A stretch of 64,000 nucleotides of DNA, from contig NZ_CP012334.1 in the NCBI RefSeq assembly GCF_001704295.1, positions 1,500,084-1,564,083 on the forward strand, given 5' to 3'. The stretch is from Bordetella sp. H567. GTDB taxonomy: Bacteria; Pseudomonadota; Gammaproteobacteria; Burkholderiales; Burkholderiaceae_B. Below, piece by piece: positions 56,308 to 64,000 of the stretch. The position numbers were made by a program, and so were the translations under genes. Numbering within the stretch: position 1 is the first letter of the stretch; each line of letters begins with the position of its first letter. Under the pieces are notes generated by a model. The model did not search any database and was not told where the DNA came from. It worked only from the letters and a program-made list of their open reading frames with translations.

Positions 56308-56651
56308 TTACCTTCCGGGCGGCCGGCATAGGGCCTTTTTACGTGCCTTGTACTCGGCATGAAGCTGCTTGACCTGATCGATATCTTTCTGCTGACCGCG
56401 TTTGGTGCCGCCGCCGAATAGCACGATCAAGGTGTTGCCATCGCGTGCGAGGTATATCCGATATCCTGGACCCCAATCGATGACGTATTCGCCTATACCT
56501 TCAAACCATTTGACTCGTGACGTATTGCCAAGCTCCAGTCGCAGCTTGGCGGTAACGATTTTCGCCGCGGCTTGTGGATCCAACTGGTCAAACCTTTCTT
56601 GTACGGGCACGAGCCATCTGGCCGTAGGTACTCTTCAACTTTCAGGCTCAT
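56308..56651 (-). pseudogene. HigB/RelE-type toxin gene with a frameshift
   Basis: The toxin of this module (RelE superfamily, Gp49-like addiction killer, an mRNA interferase) is split in two frames. ATG 56651 opens MSLKVEEYLRPDGSCPYKK, the normal start of this family; after the two Lys codons (56600-56595) the homologous rest continues in another frame as FDQLDPQAAAKI ... GPGYRIYLARDG ... LLHAEY-type end. One inserted base (expected to restore a W codon before FDQL) would make a normal protein of about 114 residues. A downstream start at GTG 56610 gives only the truncated 100-aa part. Confidence 0.75.
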
Positions 56652-56664
56652 GGCGAATAGCATT

Positions 56665-56686
56665 ATGGTAACACAAAAGTTACCAT
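56665..56686. promoter_or_regulatory. Palindromic operator of the toxin-antitoxin locus
   Basis: ATGGTAAC (56665-56672) and GTTACCAT (56679-56686) form a perfect inverted repeat with a 6-base A-rich spacer, 14 bases upstream of the toxin start. This is the expected place for autoregulation by the HigA-type protein. Confidence 0.8.
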
Positions 56687-56912
56687 GAGAAAAAGGGGGG
56701 TGCGGAATTGTCCTGGCGGACGCCGTTCGTTTCAGCAACGTCCGCCGTGCGGTTGTGTACGTAGGCCGTCCTTTTGATAGGTTCGGCCAGGCAGTGATAA
56801 AGCGCTCATTGCGGAGCGCCACACGCGTTAGATGGCACGGGATTTGTGTCCCGGGGCGTTGGTCGGCTCCATACTTGCCGCCGTGATGACGGCGCGGATG
56901 CGTGATGGCGGC

Positions 56913-57818
56913 TTAGCGGGCCGCTTCTTCCATCTGCCCGGTTTCCTGGACGATCCATTCCTCGAATGCGCGGATCATCGGCGTATCCTGGCGACCCTTC
57001 GGGTAGGCCAGGTAGTAGGCATTGTCGGTGTGCACGCGCAATGGCAGCGGGGCAAGCAGGCGGCCGGTGCGCAGATCGTCTTCGACGAAAGCGCGCTGCG
57101 CCATGACGATGCCCAGTTCGTCGGTGGCCGCCTGGTAGGCCAAGGCGGAGTTCTCGAACTTCAGGCCGCTATTGCCGTCTATCGTCGTCACCTGCGCCGC
57201 GGCGAGCCAATCCGGCCAGTCCGACGCGCGATGCATGGAGCACAACAGCACGAAACGGGACAGGTCCGCCGCATCGCGCGGGGGATCGGCATTCTTGAAC
57301 AGGCCGGGGCTGCAGACGGGCAGCAGGATTTCGCCGAAGAGCTTGCGGCATATCGCGCCCGGAATGGGCGCCGGCCCTGAATGGATGCACAAGTCGACCT
57401 CGTCGCGCTCGAATTCCACCTGCTGGTGCGAGGTGGTGATGTGCACGTCGATGTGGCGATGCAGGGCATGAAAGCGCGCCAGCCGAGGCACGAACCAGCG
57501 GATGGCGAAGGTGGGCGGCAGCTTGATGCGGAGGATGTTGTCCGTCGGGCGCGTGCGCAACTGGCGCGTCTGGGTTTCGATCAGGTCGAATGCGGCGCGC
57601 AGGGTGGCGGCGTAGGTGGCGCCCTCCGGCGTGGCCTCGATGCCGTGGCGCAGGCGCAGGCACAGCGGGATGCCCAGCCACTCTTCCAACTGGCTGACCT
57701 GGCGGCTGACGGCGCCCTGGGTGACCGAAAGTTCCTGGGCGGCGCGGGTCAGGCTGCCGTGGCGCGCGGTGGCCTCGAAGGCCCGCAGCGCATTCAAGGG
57801 AGGGAGGCGTCTGGCCAT
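56913..57818 (-). CDS. LysR-family regulator (GcvA-like)
   Basis: This 301-residue regulator opens MARRLPPLNALRAFEATARH with HTH AAQELSVTQGAVSRQVSQLE, the style of the GcvA branch. It is divergent from the leuC-like gene at 57990, so it probably controls the operon that follows. The intergenic gap has CCGCT-N8-AGCGG at 57898-57915, a possible binding dyad. The frame is open 21 codons upstream of ATG 57818 but without homology to the family. Confidence 0.87.
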   Translation of the reverse strand: MARRLPPLNALRAFEATARHGSLTRAAQELSVTQGAVSRQVSQLEEWLGIPLCLRLRHGIEATPEGATYAATLRAAFDLIETQTRQLRTRPTDNILRIKLPPTFAIRWFVPRLARFHALHRHIDVHITTSHQQVEFERDEVDLCIHSGPAPIPGAICRKLFGEILLPVCSPGLFKNADPPRDAADLSRFVLLCSMHRASDWPDWLAAAQVTTIDGNSGLKFENSALAYQAATDELGIVMAQRAFVEDDLRTGRLLAPLPLRVHTDNAYYLAYPKGRQDTPMIRAFEEWIVQETGQMEEAAR

Positions 57819-57989
57819 CTGCTCTGAGTTTTTCTCAAGGGAGCCTGCATAAATTTCGGTTTGAAGCGCCGGGGCTTCCAATTATCCTAACGCAAAACCG
57901 CTGCGAATAAAGCGGAAAACCGGGCGCCGAGGGTGCGCGGTCACGGATAAGCCGGGATGCGGTGCAGCATCCCTGGAGGAGAAAAAATC

Positions 57990-59396
57990 ATGCCACGGAC
58001 CGTCTTCGACAAGATCTGGGACGCGCATCGCATTACCTGCCTGGATGACGGCCGCGAACTCGTCTTCGTCGATCGCCATGTCCTGCAAGAAACCACCAGC
58101 GCCGTCGCGTTCGCGGGCTTGAAGCGGGAAGGCCGCACCGTCCGGCATCCCGAACTGACCATCGCCACCCAGGATCACATCGTGTCCACGGCGCCGGGCC
58201 GCGACGAGGAAAGCTATCCGGGGGGCCGTGAGCTGCTGACGCTGATGCGTGCCAACGCCTTGCAAGGCCATATCCGGCATTTCGGCATCGAGGACCCGCG
58301 CCAGGGCATCGTCCACGTCATTGCGCCGGAGCTGGGGTTCGCGCTGCCGGGCTGCATCCTGGCCTGTGGCGACAGCCATACGTCCACGGCGGGGGGCCTG
58401 GGCGCCCTCGGAATCGGCGTCGGCACCAGCGAGGTCGAACACGTCCTGGCCACGCAGACGCTGGCGTTGGCGCGGCCCCGCAATATGCGCGTGCGGTTCG
58501 AGGGGCGTCCCGGCGCCGGCATCACCGCCAAGGACCTGATCCTGCTTGCCATGGGCGCGCTGGGCGTGGCCGGCGGGCGTGGCTGCGCCGTCGAGTACGC
58601 CGGCGATGCCGTGCAGGCGCTGCCGGTGGAAGCGCGGTTGACGCTGTGCAATATGTCCATCGAGCTGGGCGCCCGCCTGGGCCTGGTGGCGCCGGACGAG
58701 CAGACCTTCGAGTACGTCCGCGGACGCGAGTTCGCGCCCGTGGGCGCGGCCTTCGAGCAGGCAGTGCGGGCGTGGCGCGCCCTGCGCAGCGATGCGGACG
58801 CGGAATTCGACCGCGACGTCGTGGTCGATTGTGCCGGTATCGCGCCGCAGGTAACGTGGGGCACGACGCCGGCCCATGTCGGCGGGGTGGACGGCCGCGT
58901 GCCGGATCCCGCCGGCTATGCGGACGCCAGGCAGCGCGACAGCGTGGCCGCGGCGCTGAACTACATGGGCCTGACGCCCGGCATGCCGCTGGAAGGCATC
59001 CCCGTCGATGTGGCGTTCATCGGTTCCTGTACCAATTCGCGCCTGTCCGATCTGCAGGCCGCCGCGGCGGTGGTGCAAGGGCGGCACGTCGCGCCCGGCG
59101 TCCGGGCGCTGGTGGTGCCAGGCTCCATGGCCGTCAAGCGCGAGGCCGAGGCGCTGGGCCTGCATCGCGTTTTCCGCGAGGCCGGATTCGAATGGCGCGA
59201 AGCGGGCTGTTCGATGTGCGTCAGCATCAACGACGACATGGTCCCGGCCGGCGCACGCTGCATCGCCACCAGCAATCGCAATTTCGAGAACCGCCAAGGG
59301 CAGGGCAGCCGCACCCATCTGGCCAGCCCCGCCATGGTGGCGGCCGCCGCGCTGCGTGGCCACATCACGGACGTGCGCAAGGAGATGCGGCCATGA
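57990..59396 (+). CDS. 3-isopropylmalate dehydratase-like large subunit
   Basis: This 468-residue subunit of the aconitase superfamily isomerises or hydrates a substituted malate or maleate with a [4Fe-4S] cluster. The cluster Cys lie in PGCILACGDSH, IGSCTNSRLSD and GCSMCVSIN. GGAGGAGA sits about 9 bp before ATG 57990. It is coupled with the small subunit and a lyase of the isocitrate lyase superfamily, and not with leuB, so its job is probably not leucine synthesis; see finding. Confidence 0.88.
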   Translation: MPRTVFDKIWDAHRITCLDDGRELVFVDRHVLQETTSAVAFAGLKREGRTVRHPELTIATQDHIVSTAPGRDEESYPGGRELLTLMRANALQGHIRHFGIEDPRQGIVHVIAPELGFALPGCILACGDSHTSTAGGLGALGIGVGTSEVEHVLATQTLALARPRNMRVRFEGRPGAGITAKDLILLAMGALGVAGGRGCAVEYAGDAVQALPVEARLTLCNMSIELGARLGLVAPDEQTFEYVRGREFAPVGAAFEQAVRAWRALRSDADAEFDRDVVVDCAGIAPQVTWGTTPAHVGGVDGRVPDPAGYADARQRDSVAAALNYMGLTPGMPLEGIPVDVAFIGSCTNSRLSDLQAAAAVVQGRHVAPGVRALVVPGSMAVKREAEALGLHRVFREAGFEWREAGCSMCVSINDDMVPAGARCIATSNRNFENRQGQGSRTHLASPAMVAAAALRGHITDVRKEMRP

Positions 59397-59473
59397 GCGT
59401 ACCGCTGCGTCCGCAACGGGACACGGACATTGAGCAACCAGTGCGCGGATGCGCAGGGGAGACCAGGGCATGA
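59393..59473 (+). other. Possible 26-codon bridging frame between the two subunit genes
   Basis: ATG 59393 overlaps the stop of the large-subunit gene (ATGA), and the frame ends in a TGA that overlaps the ATG of the small-subunit gene at 59470 (ATGA again). The product would be MSVPLRPQRDTDIEQPVRGC and six more residues. It may serve translational coupling or be chance. Confidence 0.3.
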
Positions 59474-60129
59474 GGAAAGCCGTGAAAGAGATCGCCGGCG
59501 TCATGGCCGTCATGCCCATGGCCGACATCAATACCGACGCCATCATTCCGTCGGTGTGGCTGCGCACCGCCACCGCCGATATGGGCAAGGGCCTGTTCGG
59601 CGGCTACCGGTACGACGAGCAAGGCCGCGAACGCCCGGATTTCGTGCTGAACCGCGAGCCCTATCGCCATGCCCGCATCCTGCTGGCGGACGAAAACTTC
59701 GGCTGCGGCAGTTCGCGCGAAGCCGCGGTGTGGGCGCTGGCGCAGTTCGGCATTGGTTGCGTGCTGGCGCCCAGCTTTGCCGATATCTTCTACGAGAACG
59801 CATTTCGCAATGGGCTGGTGGCGGCCATTATCGAGCCGCGCAGCTATCAGGCGCTGCGCGCCGCGGCGCAGGCTTGTGAAGATGCAGCTCCAGGCCGCGG
59901 CGCGCCCCTATGCCGCGTGGACCTGGCCACCGCCACCGTCACCGGCCCCGACGGTGCCGTGCATACCTTCACGATCCCGGCCTCGCGCGCGCAGGCGCTG
60001 ATGCGCGGTGACGACGAGATCGCCATGACACTGTCCCACCTGCCGGCCATCGAGGCGCACTACGAGCGCATGCGCGCCGAAGCCGGCTGGCTGTTTCCCT
60101 CCGCGCTGCAAAGGAGTTCCGCATCATGA
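59470..60129 (+). CDS. 3-isopropylmalate dehydratase-like small subunit
   Basis: This 219-residue swivel-domain partner of the large subunit has the LeuD motifs ADINTDAIIPSVWL and LADENFGCGSSREAAVWAL. GGGGAGA about 10 bp before ATG 59470 supports this start. It overlaps the following lyase gene by four bases, so the three genes are coupled. Confidence 0.88.
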   Translation: MRKAVKEIAGVMAVMPMADINTDAIIPSVWLRTATADMGKGLFGGYRYDEQGRERPDFVLNREPYRHARILLADENFGCGSSREAAVWALAQFGIGCVLAPSFADIFYENAFRNGLVAAIIEPRSYQALRAAAQACEDAAPGRGAPLCRVDLATATVTGPDGAVHTFTIPASRAQALMRGDDEIAMTLSHLPAIEAHYERMRAEAGWLFPSALQRSSAS

Positions 60130-61010
60130 CCCGTCCCAGCCTACGCGATGCGCTCAAGCGCGAAACGCCGCTGGTCACCCCGCTGGCGCACGATGCGCTG
60201 TCGGCCCGCCTGATCGAACAGGCAGGCTTTCATGCGTTCGCCGTCGGCGGTTCCGCCATGCTGGCGGCGCGCCATGCCTATCCGGACATCGGGCTGATCG
60301 GCTTGACCGATATGGTCCAGGGCCTGCGCGACATCGCGGCGGCCTCCAACCTGCCCTTCGTGGCCGATGCCGACGACGGCTATGGCGACGTCAAGAGCGT
60401 GGCGCGGCTGGTGGCCGAGTACGAAGCCATCGGCGTCAGTGGCTTCCTGGTGGAGGACCAGAGCCGCGACCACAAGCAGCAGCGCGCCGACAAGGCCGCG
60501 CTGGTGGTGGACGAGGCCGTCATCGAAGCCAAGCTCAAGGCCGCCATGCAGGCCCGCCGCAATCCCGAAACCTTCATCATCGGCCGCACCGACGCCTACG
60601 GCCCGCTGGGGCTGGATGCGGCGTTGCGGCGCGCCGAGCGCTTTCTTGCGCTGGGCGTGGACGGCGTCTTCATCGCCGGCCTGCGCCGGGAAGAAGACTA
60701 CCGACGCGTGGGCGCCGCCTTGAAGGGCGCCTATCTGTCGGCGGCCATGTTTGAAGGAGGCGATACGCCGTGGCTCAGTCCCGCGGAATTGGGCGCGATG
60801 GGGTTCACCCAGGTGTCGTATCCCGCCAGCTTGATCCTGCGGGTGGTCCAGGGCCTGCGGGATGGCCTGTCGGCCCTGCGGCGCCATGCCGACGGGGTCG
60901 AACCGATGAACCCCATGCCACAAGGCGGCGAGTTGCGCCAGGTGCTGGATCGTGCAACGGATCTGGCGGGGTGGCGGGCCATCGAAGCCGGCCAGCCCGG
61001 AAATTCATGA
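60126..61010 (+). CDS. Isocitrate lyase / PEP mutase superfamily lyase
   Basis: This 294-residue enzyme has the superfamily fold with the Mg-binding DADDGYGDV and GFLVEDQSRDHKQQ. The Cys-containing KKCGH loop of isocitrate and methylisocitrate lyases is not present; the corresponding region reads QQRADKAALV, so cleavage of a 2,3-substituted malate or oxaloacetate decarboxylation is more likely. It overlaps the small-subunit gene by four bases. Similar pairs occur in dimethylmalate breakdown (Dml with DmdAB), which fits this operon. Confidence 0.8.
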   Translation: MTRPSLRDALKRETPLVTPLAHDALSARLIEQAGFHAFAVGGSAMLAARHAYPDIGLIGLTDMVQGLRDIAAASNLPFVADADDGYGDVKSVARLVAEYEAIGVSGFLVEDQSRDHKQQRADKAALVVDEAVIEAKLKAAMQARRNPETFIIGRTDAYGPLGLDAALRRAERFLALGVDGVFIAGLRREEDYRRVGAALKGAYLSAAMFEGGDTPWLSPAELGAMGFTQVSYPASLILRVVQGLRDGLSALRRHADGVEPMNPMPQGGELRQVLDRATDLAGWRAIEAGQPGNS

Positions 61011-61145
61011 CGCGTTGCGAGGATACGGGCGTTCGCGGCCTGGGTACCTGGCCCTGGTGCATGCGTCCGAAGAAGTCGGTACCAGCCTGACCGCCCAGGA
61101 ACGACGGCGCATCGACGCCATCAAACGAGAAAAACGGAGGAGACC

Positions 61146-62150
61146 ATGCAGAGAACATTCAACAGGATCGCGCTGATGCGCTGCGCCGGCGCGGCCGTAC
61201 TGGGCCTGGCGCTGGCCGGCGCCGCCCAGGCCGAGGACATCGTCGTCAGCAATTACGGCGTCTCCGCCAACGGCATGCCCTTCGCCGTCGCCATGGCCAA
61301 GGGCTTCTTCAAGCAGGAAGGCGCCAATGTCACCGGCATCCTGACCTCGGCCGGCGGCGGCACCACGCTGCGCAACATGCTGGCCGGCAACGCGCCGTAT
61401 GCGGAGGTCAATCCCAACGCCGTCATCGCCGCTGCCCAGCAGGGCGCCGACATCAAGATCGTCAGCGACAACGTCCTGACGGTGGCCGAGTTCGTGTGGG
61501 CGGTGAAGAAGGATTCACCCATCCAGTCCGTGAAGGACTTGAAGGGAAGGAAGATGGGCTACACCAACCCGCGATCCACCAGCCAGGCGCTGGCCACGCT
61601 GGTGCTGCAGTCCGGCGGCCTGAAGACGGAAGACGTCGAACTGGTCAAGACCGGCGGCTTCGGCGAAGGCGTCGCCGCCCTGGATACCGGCCTGGTGGAC
61701 GCCACGCCGATGCCGGAACCGCTGTGGTCCAAGTATCGCGACAAATACCGTGCCATCGCCGTGGCGCAGGACATGCTGCCGCCCATCGCCAACGTTATCG
61801 GCATCGCGGCGGGTTCGGGCGTGTCGCCGGAACGCGAAGCCTTCATCAAGGGCGTGATCCGCGCACGCCGGCTGGCGGTGGAATACATGGAGAAGCACCC
61901 CGACGAATCGGGCGACATCGTCGCCAAGGTCTACAACCTGGAGCCCGCCGTGGCGCGGGCCGCCGTGCGCAACCTGGTGGCCAGCCGCACCAGCGGCATT
62001 CCCTACTGGGGCGCGGGCGAAATCCACATGGACGGCCTGAAGCGCGCCGTCGACGTGCAGAAAATGGTGGGCGCCATCAAGGGCGACGTCGACCTGGACA
62101 AGCTTGTCGACACGCGTTATCTGCCTGACGATCTGAAGAAGGTGAAGTAG
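61146..62150 (+). CDS. ABC transporter binding protein (SsuA/THI5-like)
   Basis: This 334-residue periplasmic binding protein has a signal peptide ending GAAQAEDIVVSNYG and the NMT1/THI5-type fold (GFFKQEGANVTGILTSAGGG, FGEGVAALDTGLVDA). GGAGGAGA lies immediately upstream of ATG 61146. It supplies the permease/ATPase genes that follow and presumably binds the substrate of the upstream enzymes. A 135-bp gap without gene separates it from the lyase gene. Confidence 0.87.
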   Translation: MQRTFNRIALMRCAGAAVLGLALAGAAQAEDIVVSNYGVSANGMPFAVAMAKGFFKQEGANVTGILTSAGGGTTLRNMLAGNAPYAEVNPNAVIAAAQQGADIKIVSDNVLTVAEFVWAVKKDSPIQSVKDLKGRKMGYTNPRSTSQALATLVLQSGGLKTEDVELVKTGGFGEGVAALDTGLVDATPMPEPLWSKYRDKYRAIAVAQDMLPPIANVIGIAAGSGVSPEREAFIKGVIRARRLAVEYMEKHPDESGDIVAKVYNLEPAVARAAVRNLVASRTSGIPYWGAGEIHMDGLKRAVDVQKMVGAIKGDVDLDKLVDTRYLPDDLKKVK

Positions 62151-62152
62151 CC

Positions 62153-63043
62153 ATGTCTCCCGTCGCCCAAGTCTATCCGCATGCCTTGCCTGGCCGGCGG
62201 GCCGGGGATCCGAAGCCTGGCACGCCGGCCGTCGCGCACGTTGCCATGCGCGGCGTGGACAAGTTGTTTACCCGTCCGGGCGGCAATCCCGCGGATGCCG
62301 TCCATGCGCTGGGGCCGATCGACCTGGAATTGCGCCAGGGCGAGTTCTTCGCCGTGGTGGGCCCGTCCGGCTGCGGCAAGACCACGCTGCTGGAGCTGGT
62401 GGCGGGCTTGTCCACCGCCACGCGCGGCGAGGTGGCCTTCGAAGGCGAGCCCATCGTCGGCCGCATCCCGGACGGCGTCGGCGTCGTGTTCCAGGAAGAC
62501 GCTTCCTTTCCCTGGCTGACGGTGCGCGAGAACATCGCCTTCGGCTTGCGGCGCCAGCGTATCGACGCCGCGGAAAAAAACCGCCGCGTGGACCGGGCGC
62601 TGGCGATGATGGGGTTGGCGCCATTCGCCGGCAGCTATCCTGCCCAGTTGTCCGGCGGCATGCGGCAGCGCGTATGCATCGCCCGCACGCTGGTCACGGA
62701 GCCGCGGCTGATCCTGCTGGACGAGCCGTTCGGCGCCCTGGACCAGCAGACCCGGCTGCTGATGGGCGACGAGGTCCTGAACCTGTGGCGCAAGACCGGC
62801 GCCACGGTTTTCCTGATCACGCACGCGCTGGATGAAGCAGCGATGCTGGCCGATCGCATCGGCGTCATGTCGGCACGGCCGGGGCGCCTGATCGATATCG
62901 TCGAAACGGGCTGGCCGCGCGAGCGCGACAGCCGCATCGTGCAGGACGAGCGCTTCGGCGCCATCACGGCGCGGCTGTGGGGCTCGCTGCGCGAGGAGTC
63001 CATGAAGTCCATCGGTGCCATGGCGCCGGGAGCCCAGCCATGA
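62153..63043 (+). CDS. ABC transporter ATPase (SsuB/TauB-like)
   Basis: This 296-residue ATPase has Walker A GPSGCGKTT, Q-loop VFQEDASFPWLTVRENI, signature LSGGMRQR and Walker B LILLDEPFGALD, of the nitrate/sulfonate/taurine type. It starts two bases after the binding-protein stop and overlaps the permease gene by four bases. Confidence 0.9.
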   Translation: MSPVAQVYPHALPGRRAGDPKPGTPAVAHVAMRGVDKLFTRPGGNPADAVHALGPIDLELRQGEFFAVVGPSGCGKTTLLELVAGLSTATRGEVAFEGEPIVGRIPDGVGVVFQEDASFPWLTVRENIAFGLRRQRIDAAEKNRRVDRALAMMGLAPFAGSYPAQLSGGMRQRVCIARTLVTEPRLILLDEPFGALDQQTRLLMGDEVLNLWRKTGATVFLITHALDEAAMLADRIGVMSARPGRLIDIVETGWPRERDSRIVQDERFGAITARLWGSLREESMKSIGAMAPGAQP

Positions 63044-63792
63044 AGCGCGCCCGCGTCTGGCGCCTGGCTATCGTGGTGGCGTGCGTGGCCTTGCTGGAGG
63101 TCCTGTGCCTGGCCGGCGTCATCGACAAGCTGACCATGCAGCCGCCGCATCGCATGATCGTCGACCTGGTCAACATGCTGGTGTCGGGCTCGCTGAACGG
63201 CGCCATCGCCAAGACGCTGGGCAATGCCGCGGTGGCCTTCGTCGCGGCGGTCGTGCTGGGGGTGTCGGGCGCCATCGTGATCCACCGCATGCGCCGTGTG
63301 CGCGACACGCTGGAGCCGCTGTTCGCCACCTACTACGCCATACCGGTTTTCGCCTTCTATCCGCTGCTGATCATCGTCTTCGGCCTGAACGCGGCGCCGC
63401 AGATTTTCATCGGCGCGATGCTGGGCGTGGTGGCGGTGATCGTCAATACCCTGAACGGGCTGGACCGCGTGCCCAACGTGCTGCTGAAGACGGCGCGCGT
63501 CCAGCACATGGGCGTGCGCGAAACCGCCTGGCGCATCACGCTGCCGTATGCCGCCCCCTATATCCTGACCGGCGCGAAGCTGGCGGTGGCGTATTCGCTG
63601 ATCGGCATCATCGGCGCCGAATTCATCATGTCCAACGGCGGCATGGGCTACGAGATCAGTTTCGCCTACAACAATTTCGACAACAAGACGATGTACCCGC
63701 TGATCCTGTTGATCCTGCTGGTGTCCGTGTCGATCAATATGCTGTTCGCGCGTTGGGAAAAAGCGATCCTGGCGCGAAGGGGCCTGCGATGA
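63040..63792 (+). CDS. ABC transporter permease (SsuC-like)
   Basis: This 250-residue inner-membrane permease has several helices and an EAA-like loop (TARVQHMGVRETAWRITLPY). ATG 63040 overlaps the ATPase stop (ATGA). A second permease gene starts at 63789, so the complex may use a permease heterodimer. Confidence 0.88.
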   Translation: MKRARVWRLAIVVACVALLEVLCLAGVIDKLTMQPPHRMIVDLVNMLVSGSLNGAIAKTLGNAAVAFVAAVVLGVSGAIVIHRMRRVRDTLEPLFATYYAIPVFAFYPLLIIVFGLNAAPQIFIGAMLGVVAVIVNTLNGLDRVPNVLLKTARVQHMGVRETAWRITLPYAAPYILTGAKLAVAYSLIGIIGAEFIMSNGGMGYEISFAYNNFDNKTMYPLILLILLVSVSINMLFARWEKAILARRGLR

Positions 63793-64000
63793 ACCGCCGC
63801 ACATCCATAACGCGCAATACCCTGACGCTGCTGGTCGCGATCGTGGCGGTCTGGCAGGTGCTGTATTGGCTGGTGGGCGACGTGGCGCTGCGCTCGCCGG
63901 CACAGACGCTGGAGTTCACGCTGCGCTTCGTGACGACGGCGCAGTTCGCCGCGCATCTGGCCGAGACGGCCAGGGCCTTCGGCATGGCGCTGGTGCTGGC
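63789..64000 (+). CDS. Second ABC transporter permease, truncated by the window end
   Basis: This frame starts ATG 63789, overlapping the previous stop (ATGA), and runs off the window. The visible 70 residues open MNRRTSITRNTLTLLVAIVA with one clear helix, followed by a periplasmic stretch and the start of the next helix. It probably encodes the second permease of this importer. Confidence 0.8.
   Translation, partial: MNRRTSITRNTLTLLVAIVAVWQVLYWLVGDVALRSPAQTLEFTLRFVTTAQFAAHLAETARAFGMALVL

Overview
The window looks like a chromosomal piece of a high-GC betaproteobacterium of the family Alcaligenaceae, most likely Bordetella or a close relative such as Achromobacter. I infer this from the strong G/C bias at third codon positions, three tripartite-tricarboxylate (Bug/TctC type) periplasmic binding proteins, the many LysR regulators, and the core order cysS - DNA glycosylase - accA - tilS - lysC - tRNA-Ser. 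No database search was possible, so the genus is an inference.

Layout. 1-6280 is core: the end of dapA, bamC, a small lipoprotein, and mutS-roxA on the minus strand. 6604-13732 is catabolic: a Bug receptor with an Old Yellow Enzyme, a LysR regulator, and the hyuA/hyuB hydantoinase pair. 13802-25831 is a long plus-strand run behind a divergent LysR gene: thiol dioxygenase-like cupin, cystathionine-lyase-like PLP enzyme, four-domain rhodanese, polar amino-acid ABC importer, Bug receptor, biotin-sulfoxide-reductase-like molybdoenzyme and an aspartoacylase-like amidohydrolase. Together these read as uptake and breakdown of an organosulfur amino acid or its sulfoxide or acyl derivative.

25926-28106 lies between two convergent operons. 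It holds two inverted copies of a roughly 330-bp hairpin-rich repeat, with an intact IS256-family element (26345-27726, 8-bp target duplication) between them. 28223-32746 is a possible small biosynthetic or amine unit: group II decarboxylase, a TPR/ATP-grasp protein and a divergent MFS exporter. 32779-38845 carries stress-type and housekeeping genes (SRPBCC protein, histone-H1-like basic protein, dodecin, FMN reductase, monooxygenase-like membrane protein, MscS channel) and an IclR/Bug pair with a clear double operator.

38906-52034 is again core: trmJ, suhB, a TerC/CBS protein, uppP, the minus-strand TPR-ppi-lpxH operon, cysS, a DNA glycosylase, accA, tilS (with a coding minisatellite), lysC and tRNA-Ser(GCU). 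52101-57818 is a patchwork: a small possible membrane protein, an unrecognised 347-aa protein, a VanX-like dipeptidase, a GNAT acetyltransferase, kdsA, a HigBA-type toxin-antitoxin locus whose toxin is frameshifted, and a LysR gene. 57990 to the end is an operon with aconitase-family LeuC/LeuD-like subunits, an isocitrate-lyase-superfamily lyase and an ABC importer that runs off the window, probably for a branched or methylated dicarboxylic acid.
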